Shown here piece by piece: positions 34,973-42,133 of a stretch of DNA of 64,000 nt. Position 1 is the stretch's first letter. Each line of letters starts with the position of its first letter. The stretch spans positions 256,501 through 320,500 of the forward strand of contig NZ_KK211189.1 of NCBI RefSeq assembly GCF_000620845.1. The letters run 5' to 3'. The position numbers and the translations under genes were made by a program. The stretch comes from Exiguobacterium marinum DSM 16307 (GTDB lineage Bacteria; Bacillota; Bacilli; Exiguobacteriales; Exiguobacteriaceae). The notes below the pieces were generated by a model. It made no database searches and was not told the origin of the DNA. It saw nothing but the letters and a program-made list of their open reading frames with translations.

Positions 34973-36237
34973 GTCCATTCGATCCAAAACGTCGCCCCCT
35001 TCTCTGACTCGACCCCATAAGAAAGTCCTTGTGCTTCAAGAAGTAATTTCGTGATAGCGAGACCTAGACCATGTCCGTTTGAGCGGTCTCCTTTCACATA
35101 CATATCCCAAATCGAAGGTTGGACGGCAGGGTCAATCCCGTTCCCTTCGTCTGTCACTTCTAGTCGATTAGGTGTCAGTTTGATTGTGATACGTCCGCCG
35201 ATAGGGCTCGCTTCATACGCATTTCTTAAAAAGTTCGAGAGAACCCGTTCCATCGCCAATCGATCGGCTTGAATCGATACCGTTTCGAGTTGCAGATCGA
35301 GCGTCACGTCTTTTTGTCGGAACCACTCGGACATGCGTGACGTCAATCGGCGAACTAAGTCATCTAGTTGAAGCGATTCCATTTCAAGTGGAATCGTCCC
35401 AGAAGACAACTTTGAGTATTCGAGCATCTGATTGACGAGCCGGTCGATTCGGTCTATTTCCTCCGTAATGCTTTTGCCCGTAATAGCCACCTCCATCTCA
35501 TTAACGACACCGAGTTCCAACATTTCCGCCTCATTCCGGACAATAGCGAGCGGTGTACGCACATCATGGGTCACTCCAGAGATGAACGATTTTTGAAGTG
35601 CCTCTTTTTCTTGAAGGGAGGCATTCATTTGTCCGATCGTGACGGTCAAATCCCCAATCTCATCGTTCGTCACATTCGGAAGAGTAATGTGATGTTGTCC
35701 TTCCATAATCGATGCGGTCGCTTGCTTCAACTCGACGAGCGGTTGCGTGAGCCGTCGACTCATCCAAAACGTGACACCGATGGCAACCATCAGTGCCAAA
35801 ATAAATCCACCCGCTAAGATGAGATAGATTTGCTGAAACTGTGGATTTGAGAATGGCACAGGACTGTACGTCACAATTTGAACGTTCCCTTCTTCTTGCA
35901 AATACGTCAAGAAACGGGTCCCGTTCACACTCACCTCGTCCTGAACTGTTAAGTCATCCGGGTCGAGACTGATCGGCATCATGCGATGCATCCTTCCACC
36001 ACGTTCTAGCTCGATACGTTGCCCGTCTTGAAATAGGAGTACGTCTAGTTGACCTGGAATTCCACGTCCTTCTTGGATGGCTTCATACACAATCGCCGCC
36101 TCGCGCTCCAATTGCGTATACGTCTCCTCTTCTGCGAACCGTCCGATCAACAGTGACGTGAGAGCGAATGTTAAAACCGCCATCACAGCAAGGGGCAAGA
36201 TAGCTGTCCACAATAATTTCTTCATTAAGCGATTCAT
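34969..36237 (-). CDS. Membrane sensor histidine kinase
   Basis: 422 residues. Two membrane segments (about 8-33 and 136-158) enclose an extracytoplasmic sensor of about 100 residues; then HAMP (about 159-210), dimerisation/phosphoacceptor domain with H224 in GVTHDVRTPL, and HATPase with DEGNGIDP and GHGLGLAI. The TM-sensor-HAMP-HisKA order is the EnvZ/PhoR type. Its ATG overlaps the response-regulator stop codon. Signal unknown; the cell envelope is likely because a secreted His-rich protein is encoded divergently. Confidence 0.92.
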   Translation of the reverse strand: MNRLMKKLLWTAILPLAVMAVLTFALTSLLIGRFAEEETYTQLEREAAIVYEAIQEGRGIPGQLDVLLFQDGQRIELERGGRMHRMMPISLDPDDLTVQDEVSVNGTRFLTYLQEEGNVQIVTYSPVPFSNPQFQQIYLILAGGFILALMVAIGVTFWMSRRLTQPLVELKQATASIMEGQHHITLPNVTNDEIGDLTVTIGQMNASLQEKEALQKSFISGVTHDVRTPLAIVRNEAEMLELGVVNEMEVAITGKSITEEIDRIDRLVNQMLEYSKLSSGTIPLEMESLQLDDLVRRLTSRMSEWFRQKDVTLDLQLETVSIQADRLAMERVLSNFLRNAYEASPIGGRITIKLTPNRLEVTDEGNGIDPAVQPSIWDMYVKGDRSNGHGLGLAITKLLLEAQGLSYGVESEKGATFWIEWT

Positions 36238-36884
36238 GAAAGTCCCTCTAATCGATAACCGACCCGATGAACGGTCTTCAGCTGTTCTTTTAGTGTAGGT
36301 GATTTATCACGTAATTGTTTAATATGGGTGTCGACCGTACGTGTATCTCCGACGAACGCATAATCCCATACATCGTCGAGCAGGCGATTCCGATCCAACG
36401 CCTCACCGACGTGCTTCCATAAATACAAGAGCAGTTCATATTCTTTGTTCGTCAGCCGGAGCGTTCTTCCGTTCTCTTGTACCATCCTCGATTTGAGGTC
36501 GATGGTGAGCGCACCGAACCGAATCATATCGGTCTGTTTCACGAGACGCTTCAGGCGAATCTCCAATTCTTTCAAAACGATGGGTTTGACCAAATAATCG
36601 TCCGCCCCAAGTTCTAATCCGAATACGCGATCATCTGCCTCACCACGAGCCGTCGTCAGGATAATAGCAGGAGCGGGCTGTTGCGCTTTTAACGTTGGAA
36701 TCAAGGTCCATCCTTCTCCATCAGGGAGACGGACGTCGAGTAAAACTGCATCAAAGCGCTGATGTAACTGTTGCTTCGCTTCGCTGAGGGTCATCGCCAC
36801 TGTCACATTAAACCCTGCATATACTAAAAAGCGAGACATGCCGTCCGCAAGTTTTTGTTCATCTTCCACTACGAGTACGTTCAT
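36234..36884 (-). CDS. OmpR-family response regulator
   Basis: 216 residues. Receiver domain with D50 (AVLLDVRLPDGEG), conserved TTA (ILTTARGE) and K (LVKPI), followed by a winged-helix output domain with LTNKEYELLLYLW and VDTHIKQLRDK. Pairs with the histidine kinase just downstream. First gene of a three-gene operon; the divergent region of 144 bases to the secreted protein gene probably contains its binding site. Confidence 0.93.
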   Translation of the reverse strand: MNVLVVEDEQKLADGMSRFLVYAGFNVTVAMTLSEAKQQLHQRFDAVLLDVRLPDGEGWTLIPTLKAQQPAPAIILTTARGEADDRVFGLELGADDYLVKPIVLKELEIRLKRLVKQTDMIRFGALTIDLKSRMVQENGRTLRLTNKEYELLLYLWKHVGEALDRNRLLDDVWDYAFVGDTRTVDTHIKQLRDKSPTLKEQLKTVHRVGYRLEGLS

Positions 36885-36949
36885 CTTCTATCGCCTCCAC
36901 ATCCATTATATCGTACACATGGAATGCCCCACCGTTTCCCAAAGACAAT

Positions 36950-36965
36950 TTGCAGAAATCTTGCA
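36950..36965. promoter_or_regulatory. Direct repeats in the divergent two-component promoter region
   Basis: TTGCA at 36950-36954 recurs at 36961-36965, an 11-base period typical of OmpR-type binding sites. It is short, so only suggestive. Confidence 0.3.
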
Positions 36966-37028
36966 ACTCCCTCACAACTTTCATCACCTTCAGGCTTACA
37001 CTTGGAGTATCAAAAGGAGGAGATACAC

Positions 37029-37601
37029 ATGAAATCAACAAAACTAGCAATCGCCTTGGCCGGTCTATTGGCTGTCTCAGGTACTGGCGTATATGCCGCG
37101 ACGAATGACACGACGACAGATGAATCGACAACGACGGAATCGACACAATGCGAGCGTGGAGAAAGAGGTTCTGGCATGGTTGGTGACCGAGAAGCGGGTC
37201 ATACAGCGCTTATCGAGGCGCTCGGATTGACAGAAGAAGAAGTGGATGCAGCCCGTGAAAATAGACAGTCGATTCATGAGCTCGCAGAAGAAAAAGGCAT
37301 TTCAATTGATGCATTCATCGACGCGATCATGACGTCGCATGAAGAAAAACTCGCGACTGCTGTAGAGGAAGGAAACATGACGCAAGAAGAGGCGGATCAA
37401 ATCCTTGCGGACCACGAAGAGCGTTTTGCTGACGTGACGAGCTATGATGACCTAGAAGATGCTCGCGGCATGCGCGGTGGACGTGAAGGCGGTCGCCATG
37501 GCCATGGTCACGGACCACATCATGACAAGTCATTCTCTTCAGATGACGATGCTTCAACAGAGAGCGACAGCAATGTAGAGAATCAAAGCAACAGCTTGTA
37601 A
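37029..37601 (+). CDS. Secreted His-rich protein divergent from the two-component operon
   Basis: 190 residues. A signal peptide (about 1-23, ending VYAATN) and a Thr-rich linker precede a helical domain: LTEEEVDAARENRQSIHELAEEKG-type helices, then MTQEEADQILADHEERF. This pattern recurs in small secreted DUF2680-like proteins. The C-terminal tail is GGRHGHGHGPHHD followed by Ser/Asp-rich sequence, suggesting metal binding. It may act like CpxP/Spy as a periplasm-side accessory or target of the neighbouring sensor; this is inference. RBS AAAGGAGG. Confidence 0.7.
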   Translation: MKSTKLAIALAGLLAVSGTGVYAATNDTTTDESTTTESTQCERGERGSGMVGDREAGHTALIEALGLTEEEVDAARENRQSIHELAEEKGISIDAFIDAIMTSHEEKLATAVEEGNMTQEEADQILADHEERFADVTSYDDLEDARGMRGGREGGRHGHGHGPHHDKSFSSDDDASTESDSNVENQSNSL

Positions 37602-37602
37602 G

Positions 37603-37637
37603 TCAAAAGGCAGCCACACGCGGTGGCTGCCTTTTTA
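37603..37637. terminator. Bidirectional terminator
   Basis: AAAAGGCAGCCAC/GTGGCTGCCTTTT stem around a short loop, with T-tracts on both strands, between convergent genes. Confidence 0.9.
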
Positions 37638-38342
37638 TATGACGAGTAATAAAAACGCATATCCTAATAAACCAATCAAAAATGCACCAAAACTACTCTC
37701 TCGCTCAGCAGGTAACTCTTCTTTCATGACGTTCAAGATGACGCCACCTGCCAAAAAGGCGACAACGATAGATAGACCGAGTCCATTCACTTCTCCAAAC
37801 GAACCGACCGCCCACCCTACAAGTACAGCAAGCGCTAACAAGACGCGTCCCTGTCGATCATAAAGTTGTTGATGATGCTGACGCAATCCTTGATCGACCG
37901 TAACAAAGTGAATGCCAAGCGCTATGAAGTAAAGAAACATCGTCCCATTTGACTGAAATTCACTTTCTGCGAGCACATATCCGATGCTAAACGTATAGAG
38001 CGTGAATGAACCTATGTGAATCCAAAACACATACGGTTTTTGTTTACGTTTGTTGGCCGTTGCGAATCGCTCGAGCCCGTAAAAGACAGCCAGTCCTAAC
38101 ATACTGATGATCAAGATATGGTTCTCGAGGGAGGCGAAGACGTTGTTTCCAATCTCCCCTTCTAGTTCACGTTGGTACTCATTTAACTCTGGCAATAGAT
38201 GAAGGAATACATAAGCAACGGCAATCCCGCCCGCCACTGATAAAAAACGGCTCCTCGGCACTTCACGCACATGAATGAGCTTTCCTGAAAAAAAGTGAAT
38301 CATCGCAAAACCGAGTGCAAACCAAAAACTTAACTCGAACAC
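37635..38342 (-). CDS. ZIP-like integral membrane protein
   Basis: 235 residues with about seven or eight membrane helices. Segments GGIAVAYVFLHLLPELNE and VAFLAGGVILNVMKEELP resemble the first and a later helix of ZIP metal transporters. However, the paired metal-site HxxxE motifs of the central ZIP helices are not intact (IHFVTVDQGLRQHH stands in their place). It may be a divergent or non-transporting relative. Single gene with a terminator shared with its convergent neighbour. Confidence 0.6.
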   Translation of the reverse strand: MFELSFWFALGFAMIHFFSGKLIHVREVPRSRFLSVAGGIAVAYVFLHLLPELNEYQRELEGEIGNNVFASLENHILIISMLGLAVFYGLERFATANKRKQKPYVFWIHIGSFTLYTFSIGYVLAESEFQSNGTMFLYFIALGIHFVTVDQGLRQHHQQLYDRQGRVLLALAVLVGWAVGSFGEVNGLGLSIVVAFLAGGVILNVMKEELPAERESSFGAFLIGLLGYAFLLLVI

Positions 38343-38405
38343 ATAAGCCCCTCCCGCATTAAGACTTCTCCCTATGTGCTTTTACCCTTTCGCTGTATGT
38401 CACAT

Positions 38406-40322
38406 TCATTTTCGGTTAGATCGCTCTTGTTTCTTTCTTTCCCGAATCTCTTTCTCCACTCGCCGTAGCGCTTTTTTCGATCCTCGTTCGAAGTCGTGCG
38501 CTTCCTTTCGTTCCTGATACGTCGTGAATAGCGTTTCCAAATCATAGTCAGCCGGATAAAGTTCCGTTGCTCGTGCTTCTAACCGGACACGACGACTCGG
38601 CAACTCTACGTAATCGTCATTCACGAACACCCGGACATGCCGACGAGATGCATCGAACGCATAGACAAGCCCGACTTGATTCGTCTCTAACAACCGGACA
38701 CGGTCACCTTTTTCAAAGCGTTCCGCCTCTTCAAGCGGTGCCGCTTCGATTTCGCGTGTGATTTTAGAATCATCGACTTTCGTAGTGTCATACGTTTTCT
38801 CGTTCATGTAACGAGATGCCTGTTTCAATATCGCTTCCGGCAACTTCATCTTGCGGGCGATAAAGAGGGCGTTGCTGTCACCAGACTGCCCCATGAGCAA
38901 TCGATATTTCGGTTCGAGCGTTTCCGGGTCAAACTGCATCGCAGCGTTCATGAAATCTGGGTGGGATTCAGAATACGATTTGATTTCTCCGTAATGGGTC
39001 GAAGCCACGACAATCGCCCCTCGTTTATATGCCGCTTCTAAGATGGCAATTGCAAGAGCGGCTCCTTCGTTCGGTTCCGTACCGCTTCCGATTTCGTCGA
39101 ATAACAAGAGTGACCGTTTTCCAGCGGTTTGCATAATATTCGCCACATTGTGCATATGCGCCGAGAACGTACTGAGTGCCGACTCCAAATCTTGATTATC
39201 TCCGATATCGACGAACACCTCATCGAATGTAGAGATGACCGTGTCGGTGTGTGTCGGGATATGCAATCCTGTCATGGTCATGAGACTGAGAAGTCCAATC
39301 GTTTTCAATACGACCGTCTTTCCGCCGGCGTTCGGTCCGGTGATAATTAAGCCGCGATAGTCCGTACCGATGGCAAAATCGAGTGGAACGGCACTTTCTA
39401 AGAGTGGATGACGTACTTGTTTCAATTGAATTCGACCAGTCGCATTCACGTGTGGTGTCACGCCATCAATCGATTGACTATACTTCCCTTTGGCGAAAAC
39501 CATATCGTACTGGGCGATGACATCGAGTGTCGCCTCAATTTCAGGAAGAACTTCAGTCACTGCTCCCGTCAATGTCGCCAACACTTGATACACTTCCACC
39601 GCTTCTTCCGTACGCTTGACGACGAGCTCGGCGTTCAACTTCGAAATGGCCTCGGGTTCGATAAAGACCGTCGTGCCGCGATTCGATGTGTCTACAATCG
39701 TACCCGCTACTTTGTGCTTGTATGAAGCTTTGATTGGGATCGTGAAGCGGTCCTGTTTTTTCGTGACAAATCCGTCTTGAATCATCTCGCGATTGGCAGC
39801 GCTCTTTAAGAATTTGTTCAATCGTTCCTCGATTCGTCCTTCCAAAATGTCGACTTGCTTGCGAATCCGCTTCAACTCTTTCGACGCCTCGTCGACGACC
39901 TGACCAGCTCGAATCGCTCGTGTGATGTCTTCTTCTAGCGTCCGCCATTCGCCCATCCCGACAGCATAAGCCGACAAGAGCGGTGCAAAAAATTCATGTT
40001 CGAGCATGAATCGTTTCAGTTTGCGCGCTCCCCGTAAAAACTCGACGACCGCTTCAAGTTCTGTTGCTTCGAGTTGGATGCCTCGTTGCAGTTTCCCGAT
40101 AATCGTCTCCATGTCAGACACGCCGATAAATGGGACGTGTGACGTCGCATCTAAAATCGCTCGGGCTTCGGATGTTTCCTGCAGACGTTTCTTCACCGTC
40201 GCGATGTGGCTCGTCGGACGTTGTTGTCTGAGTAACCTTCTCCCGAATCCGCTGATGCAGAAGCGCTCTACTCTCGTCATCAATTCGTTGTATTGTAATT
40301 TTTCAAATGTTTGTTCGTTCAT
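38406..40322 (-). CDS. MutS2-like ATPase lacking the Smr nuclease domain
   Basis: 638 residues against about 785 for MutS2. The core is complete: clamp/lever helices, GTTVFIEPEAI, Walker A GPNAGGKT (329-336), LSTFSAHM, Walker B LLLFDEIGSGTEP and VASTHY. A KOW-like segment (KGDRVRLLETNQVGLVYAF, about 545-580) follows, then a basic helical tail ends the protein with no Smr domain. B. subtilis MutS2 binds collided ribosomes; this shorter paralogue could split or remodel them without nuclease action (inference). RBS GAGGAGAG. It is preceded by a leader peptide and terminator. Confidence 0.85.
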   Translation of the reverse strand: MNEQTFEKLQYNELMTRVERFCISGFGRRLLRQQRPTSHIATVKKRLQETSEARAILDATSHVPFIGVSDMETIIGKLQRGIQLEATELEAVVEFLRGARKLKRFMLEHEFFAPLLSAYAVGMGEWRTLEEDITRAIRAGQVVDEASKELKRIRKQVDILEGRIEERLNKFLKSAANREMIQDGFVTKKQDRFTIPIKASYKHKVAGTIVDTSNRGTTVFIEPEAISKLNAELVVKRTEEAVEVYQVLATLTGAVTEVLPEIEATLDVIAQYDMVFAKGKYSQSIDGVTPHVNATGRIQLKQVRHPLLESAVPLDFAIGTDYRGLIITGPNAGGKTVVLKTIGLLSLMTMTGLHIPTHTDTVISTFDEVFVDIGDNQDLESALSTFSAHMHNVANIMQTAGKRSLLLFDEIGSGTEPNEGAALAIAILEAAYKRGAIVVASTHYGEIKSYSESHPDFMNAAMQFDPETLEPKYRLLMGQSGDSNALFIARKMKLPEAILKQASRYMNEKTYDTTKVDDSKITREIEAAPLEEAERFEKGDRVRLLETNQVGLVYAFDASRRHVRVFVNDDYVELPSRRVRLEARATELYPADYDLETLFTTYQERKEAHDFERGSKKALRRVEKEIRERKKQERSNRK

Positions 40323-40350
40323 GTGTCTCTCTCCTCAAATGATAGAATCG

Positions 40351-40440
40351 AGATACCGCGCAAACAAAAAAGCGTCGGTCGATGACGACCAACGCAAAAA
40401 GACAGACCGGTGTCTGGCAGTTTTTGATGGGCGGTATCTG
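40351..40440 (-). promoter_or_regulatory. Attenuator structures in the mutS2-like leader
   Basis: On the minus strand CAGATACCGC (40440-40431) can pair either with GTATCTG inside the leader-peptide ORF (40507-40501) or with GCGGTATCT beyond the terminator (40359-40351). Between them are a small hairpin CAGACACCGGTCTG with TCTTTTT and the main terminator. Mutually exclusive pairing tied to a short ORF is the layout of ribosome-mediated attenuation. Confidence 0.65.
40366..40395 (-). terminator. Leader terminator (attenuator) of the mutS2-like gene
   Basis: GCGTTGGTCG/CGACCGACGC stem (one mismatch) with a TCAT loop and six T residues, located 44 bases upstream of the start codon of the gene it would shut off. 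Confidence 0.8.
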
Positions 40441-40495
40441 TAACGGAACATGACGGCATGACAAATAAACGTGTCATCCGACATTTTTCAGTTCG

Positions 40496-40525
40496 TTAGG
40501 CAGATACAACCTCACTCATCAACAT
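40496..40525 (-). CDS. Leader peptide MLMSEVVSA upstream of the mutS2-like gene
   Basis: A 9-codon ORF, MLMSEVVSA, with AAAGGTG 6 bases before its ATG and a start about 25 bases after the predicted transcription start. Codons 6-9 include the sequence that can pair with the downstream attenuator arm, so a ribosome stalled here would change RNA folding. Too short for standard gene finders. Confidence 0.6.
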   Translation of the reverse strand: MLMSEVVSA

Positions 40526-40555
40526 GCAACACCTTTCTCACTTAGATTCGTCCTT

Positions 40556-40584
40556 ACTATACAACAGATTCTCTGCCTTGTAAA
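40556..40584 (-). promoter_or_regulatory. Promoter of the mutS2-like gene and leader
   Basis: On the minus strand TTTACA (40584-40579) and TATAGT (40561-40556) are exactly 17 bases apart, a strong sigma-A match. Transcription would begin near 40549, giving a leader of about 225 bases. Confidence 0.75.
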
Positions 40585-40589
40585 ATTTT

Positions 40590-40603
40590 AGAGAACGCTT
40601 TCA
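40590..40603. promoter_or_regulatory. cre-like site upstream of the glucose-family PTS operon
   Basis: TGAAAGCGTTCTCT (minus strand) matches the CcpA consensus at 13 of 14 positions. It lies between the back-to-back promoters of the mutS2-like gene and the PTS operon. Confidence 0.5.
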
Positions 40604-40611
40604 AAAAAGTC

Positions 40612-40640
40612 TTGTGTCTTAAATCCACACATGTTATGTT
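40612..40640 (+). promoter_or_regulatory. Promoter of the IIA-glcT-IICB operon
   Basis: TTGTGT and TATGTT boxes are 17 bases apart, about 20 bases before the antiterminator target, which places the RAT near the 5' end of the message. Confidence 0.55.
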
Positions 40641-40666
40641 GAACGTGAAGAAACGAATAGCGATCA

Positions 40667-40691
40667 CATGTGACTGATTCGATCAGGCATG
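40667..40691 (+). promoter_or_regulatory. RAT antiterminator target for GlcT
   Basis: CATGTGACTGATTCGATCAG then GCATG forms an imperfect hairpin. From memory it is nearly the same as the GlcT target in the B. subtilis ptsG leader. It overlaps the first arm of the following terminator (CAGGCATGG), so the two structures exclude each other. Confidence 0.85.
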
Positions 40692-40745
40692 GGGTAAGAC
40701 GTACGGTGCATGCCACCCGTCTATACTCCATGCCTGTTTTGTTTT
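40684..40745 (+). terminator. GlcT-controlled leader terminator
   Basis: CAGGCATGG (40684-40692) pairs with CCATGCCTG (40728-40736), with inner AGACG/CGTCT pairing, followed by TTTTGTTTTT. Located before the IIA gene; GlcT binding to the overlapping RAT would allow read-through. Confidence 0.88.
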
Positions 40746-40779
40746 TCGGCGTTTTGTTTCCAGAAAGGATGTAGTAGAT

Positions 40780-41268
40780 ATGCTATGGAATAAGTTAATG
40801 AATCGACACAAACCCACACTGCACTCACCAATGGAAGGAGACGTCATTCCACTCGAACAAGTAGCGGACTCGGTCTTCAGTGAAAAAATGATGGGCGACG
40901 GTATTGCCATCACACCAACGGATGGCGCCGTCGTCTCACCGGCTGACGGCGAAATCATACAAATCGCTCCGACAAAGCACGCCATCGGCATTCGGACCGA
41001 GGATGGGGCTGAGATTTTGATTCACGTCGGTCTCGATACCGTCGAACTCGAAGGTCGACCGTTTGATCTTCAAGTAGATGTGGGCGACCACGTCAAGACG
41101 GGACAGCTGTTACTGACAGCGGACTTAGCACAAATCCATCAAGCCGGTAAGGACACGGTCACGCCAATGGTCGTGACGAATGGGGGCGCGCTTGCTCATC
41201 ATTACGCCTTCACATTCACGAAGGAAGCCGTCCCAGGCAAGACGGTTGTCGCCCGAGTGGAAGCGTGA
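40780..41268 (+). CDS. PTS glucose-family IIA component (Crr-like)
   Basis: 162 residues. Phosphorylation site H82 in ILIHVGLDTVEL and the second active-site H67 in PTKHAIG, within the Crr/IIA-Glc beta-sandwich; the ending VPGKTVVARV is typical. Receives phosphate from HPr and gives it to the IICB protein encoded two genes downstream. It may also serve other PTS permeases. First gene after the RAT/terminator leader, so its expression depends on GlcT. Confidence 0.93.
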   Translation: MLWNKLMNRHKPTLHSPMEGDVIPLEQVADSVFSEKMMGDGIAITPTDGAVVSPADGEIIQIAPTKHAIGIRTEDGAEILIHVGLDTVELEGRPFDLQVDVGDHVKTGQLLLTADLAQIHQAGKDTVTPMVVTNGGALAHHYAFTFTKEAVPGKTVVARVEA

Positions 41269-41288
41269 CTCCGGAACAAGGAGGACAC

Positions 41289-42131
41289 ATGATTAAAATC
41301 AAAAAGATTCTAAACAACAATGCGGTCATCGTCTCGGACGAAGGTGAAGAAAAGATTGCGATTGGTCCGGGCGTCGCGTTTAAAAAAACGAAGAACGACA
41401 TCGTCAATCCACATAAAATCGAAAAGTTGTTCATCATGCCAGAGAATGACAAGTTCCAACAGTTATTGAGTCGGATCCCGGTTGAGCACTTCACCGTTTC
41501 CGAGGATATTATCTCCTATGCAGAGAAGCGTCTCGAGACATCGTTCAACGAACATATCCACATCGTCTTGACCGACCACATCTCGTTCGCCATCGAACGG
41601 GAGATGGATGGCATCTTATTACGCAACAAACTGTTGAATGAGATTAAAATCCTCTATCGCAATGAGTACGAGATTGGACTGTGGGCGATTGAACATATCG
41701 CTGAAAAGCTCAACGTGAAAATGCCGAAAGACGAAGCCGCGTTCATCGCGCTTCATATCCATACGATGAAAGTGAAAGGAGGTGATTTACGCAAGACGGT
41801 CAAACAGACAACGATTGTCCGCGACATGATTCAATCGATTTCACGACGACTCGATGTATCCATTGAAGAAGATGACTTATCCTACCAACGATTATTAACT
41901 CATTTACGGTTCGTCATGGATCGGGTCAACCACTACGATCATCACACGATTGATGAAGACATGCTCCGCATGATTCAGACGAAGTTCACGTCTGCCTACG
42001 CGTGTGCATCTGATGTCGCGAAAGAAATGGAAGAGACATATGGCGTCGTCTTGCCCGAGTCAGAACTTGGCTATATTACGCTCCACATTCAACGCCTACA
42101 AGATCAACACCACCAAAAAGGAGGACATTAA
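41289..42131 (+). CDS. glcT: GlcT-family transcription antiterminator
   Basis: 280 residues. The N-terminal RNA-binding CAT domain (MIKIKKILNNNAVIVSD, then GPGVAFKK) is followed by two PRD domains with the phosphorylatable histidines in NEHIHIVLTDH, ALHIHTMK, VNHYDHHT and ITLHIQRL. It binds the RAT upstream of the operon and prevents termination when sugar is being transported; IICB phosphorylation inactivates it. Start at 41289 (AAGGAGG upstream). In B. subtilis glcT is a separate gene before ptsG; here it lies inside the operon it controls. Confidence 0.93.
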   Translation: MIKIKKILNNNAVIVSDEGEEKIAIGPGVAFKKTKNDIVNPHKIEKLFIMPENDKFQQLLSRIPVEHFTVSEDIISYAEKRLETSFNEHIHIVLTDHISFAIEREMDGILLRNKLLNEIKILYRNEYEIGLWAIEHIAEKLNVKMPKDEAAFIALHIHTMKVKGGDLRKTVKQTTIVRDMIQSISRRLDVSIEEDDLSYQRLLTHLRFVMDRVNHYDHHTIDEDMLRMIQTKFTSAYACASDVAKEMEETYGVVLPESELGYITLHIQRLQDQHHQKGGH

Positions 42132-42133
42132 CA

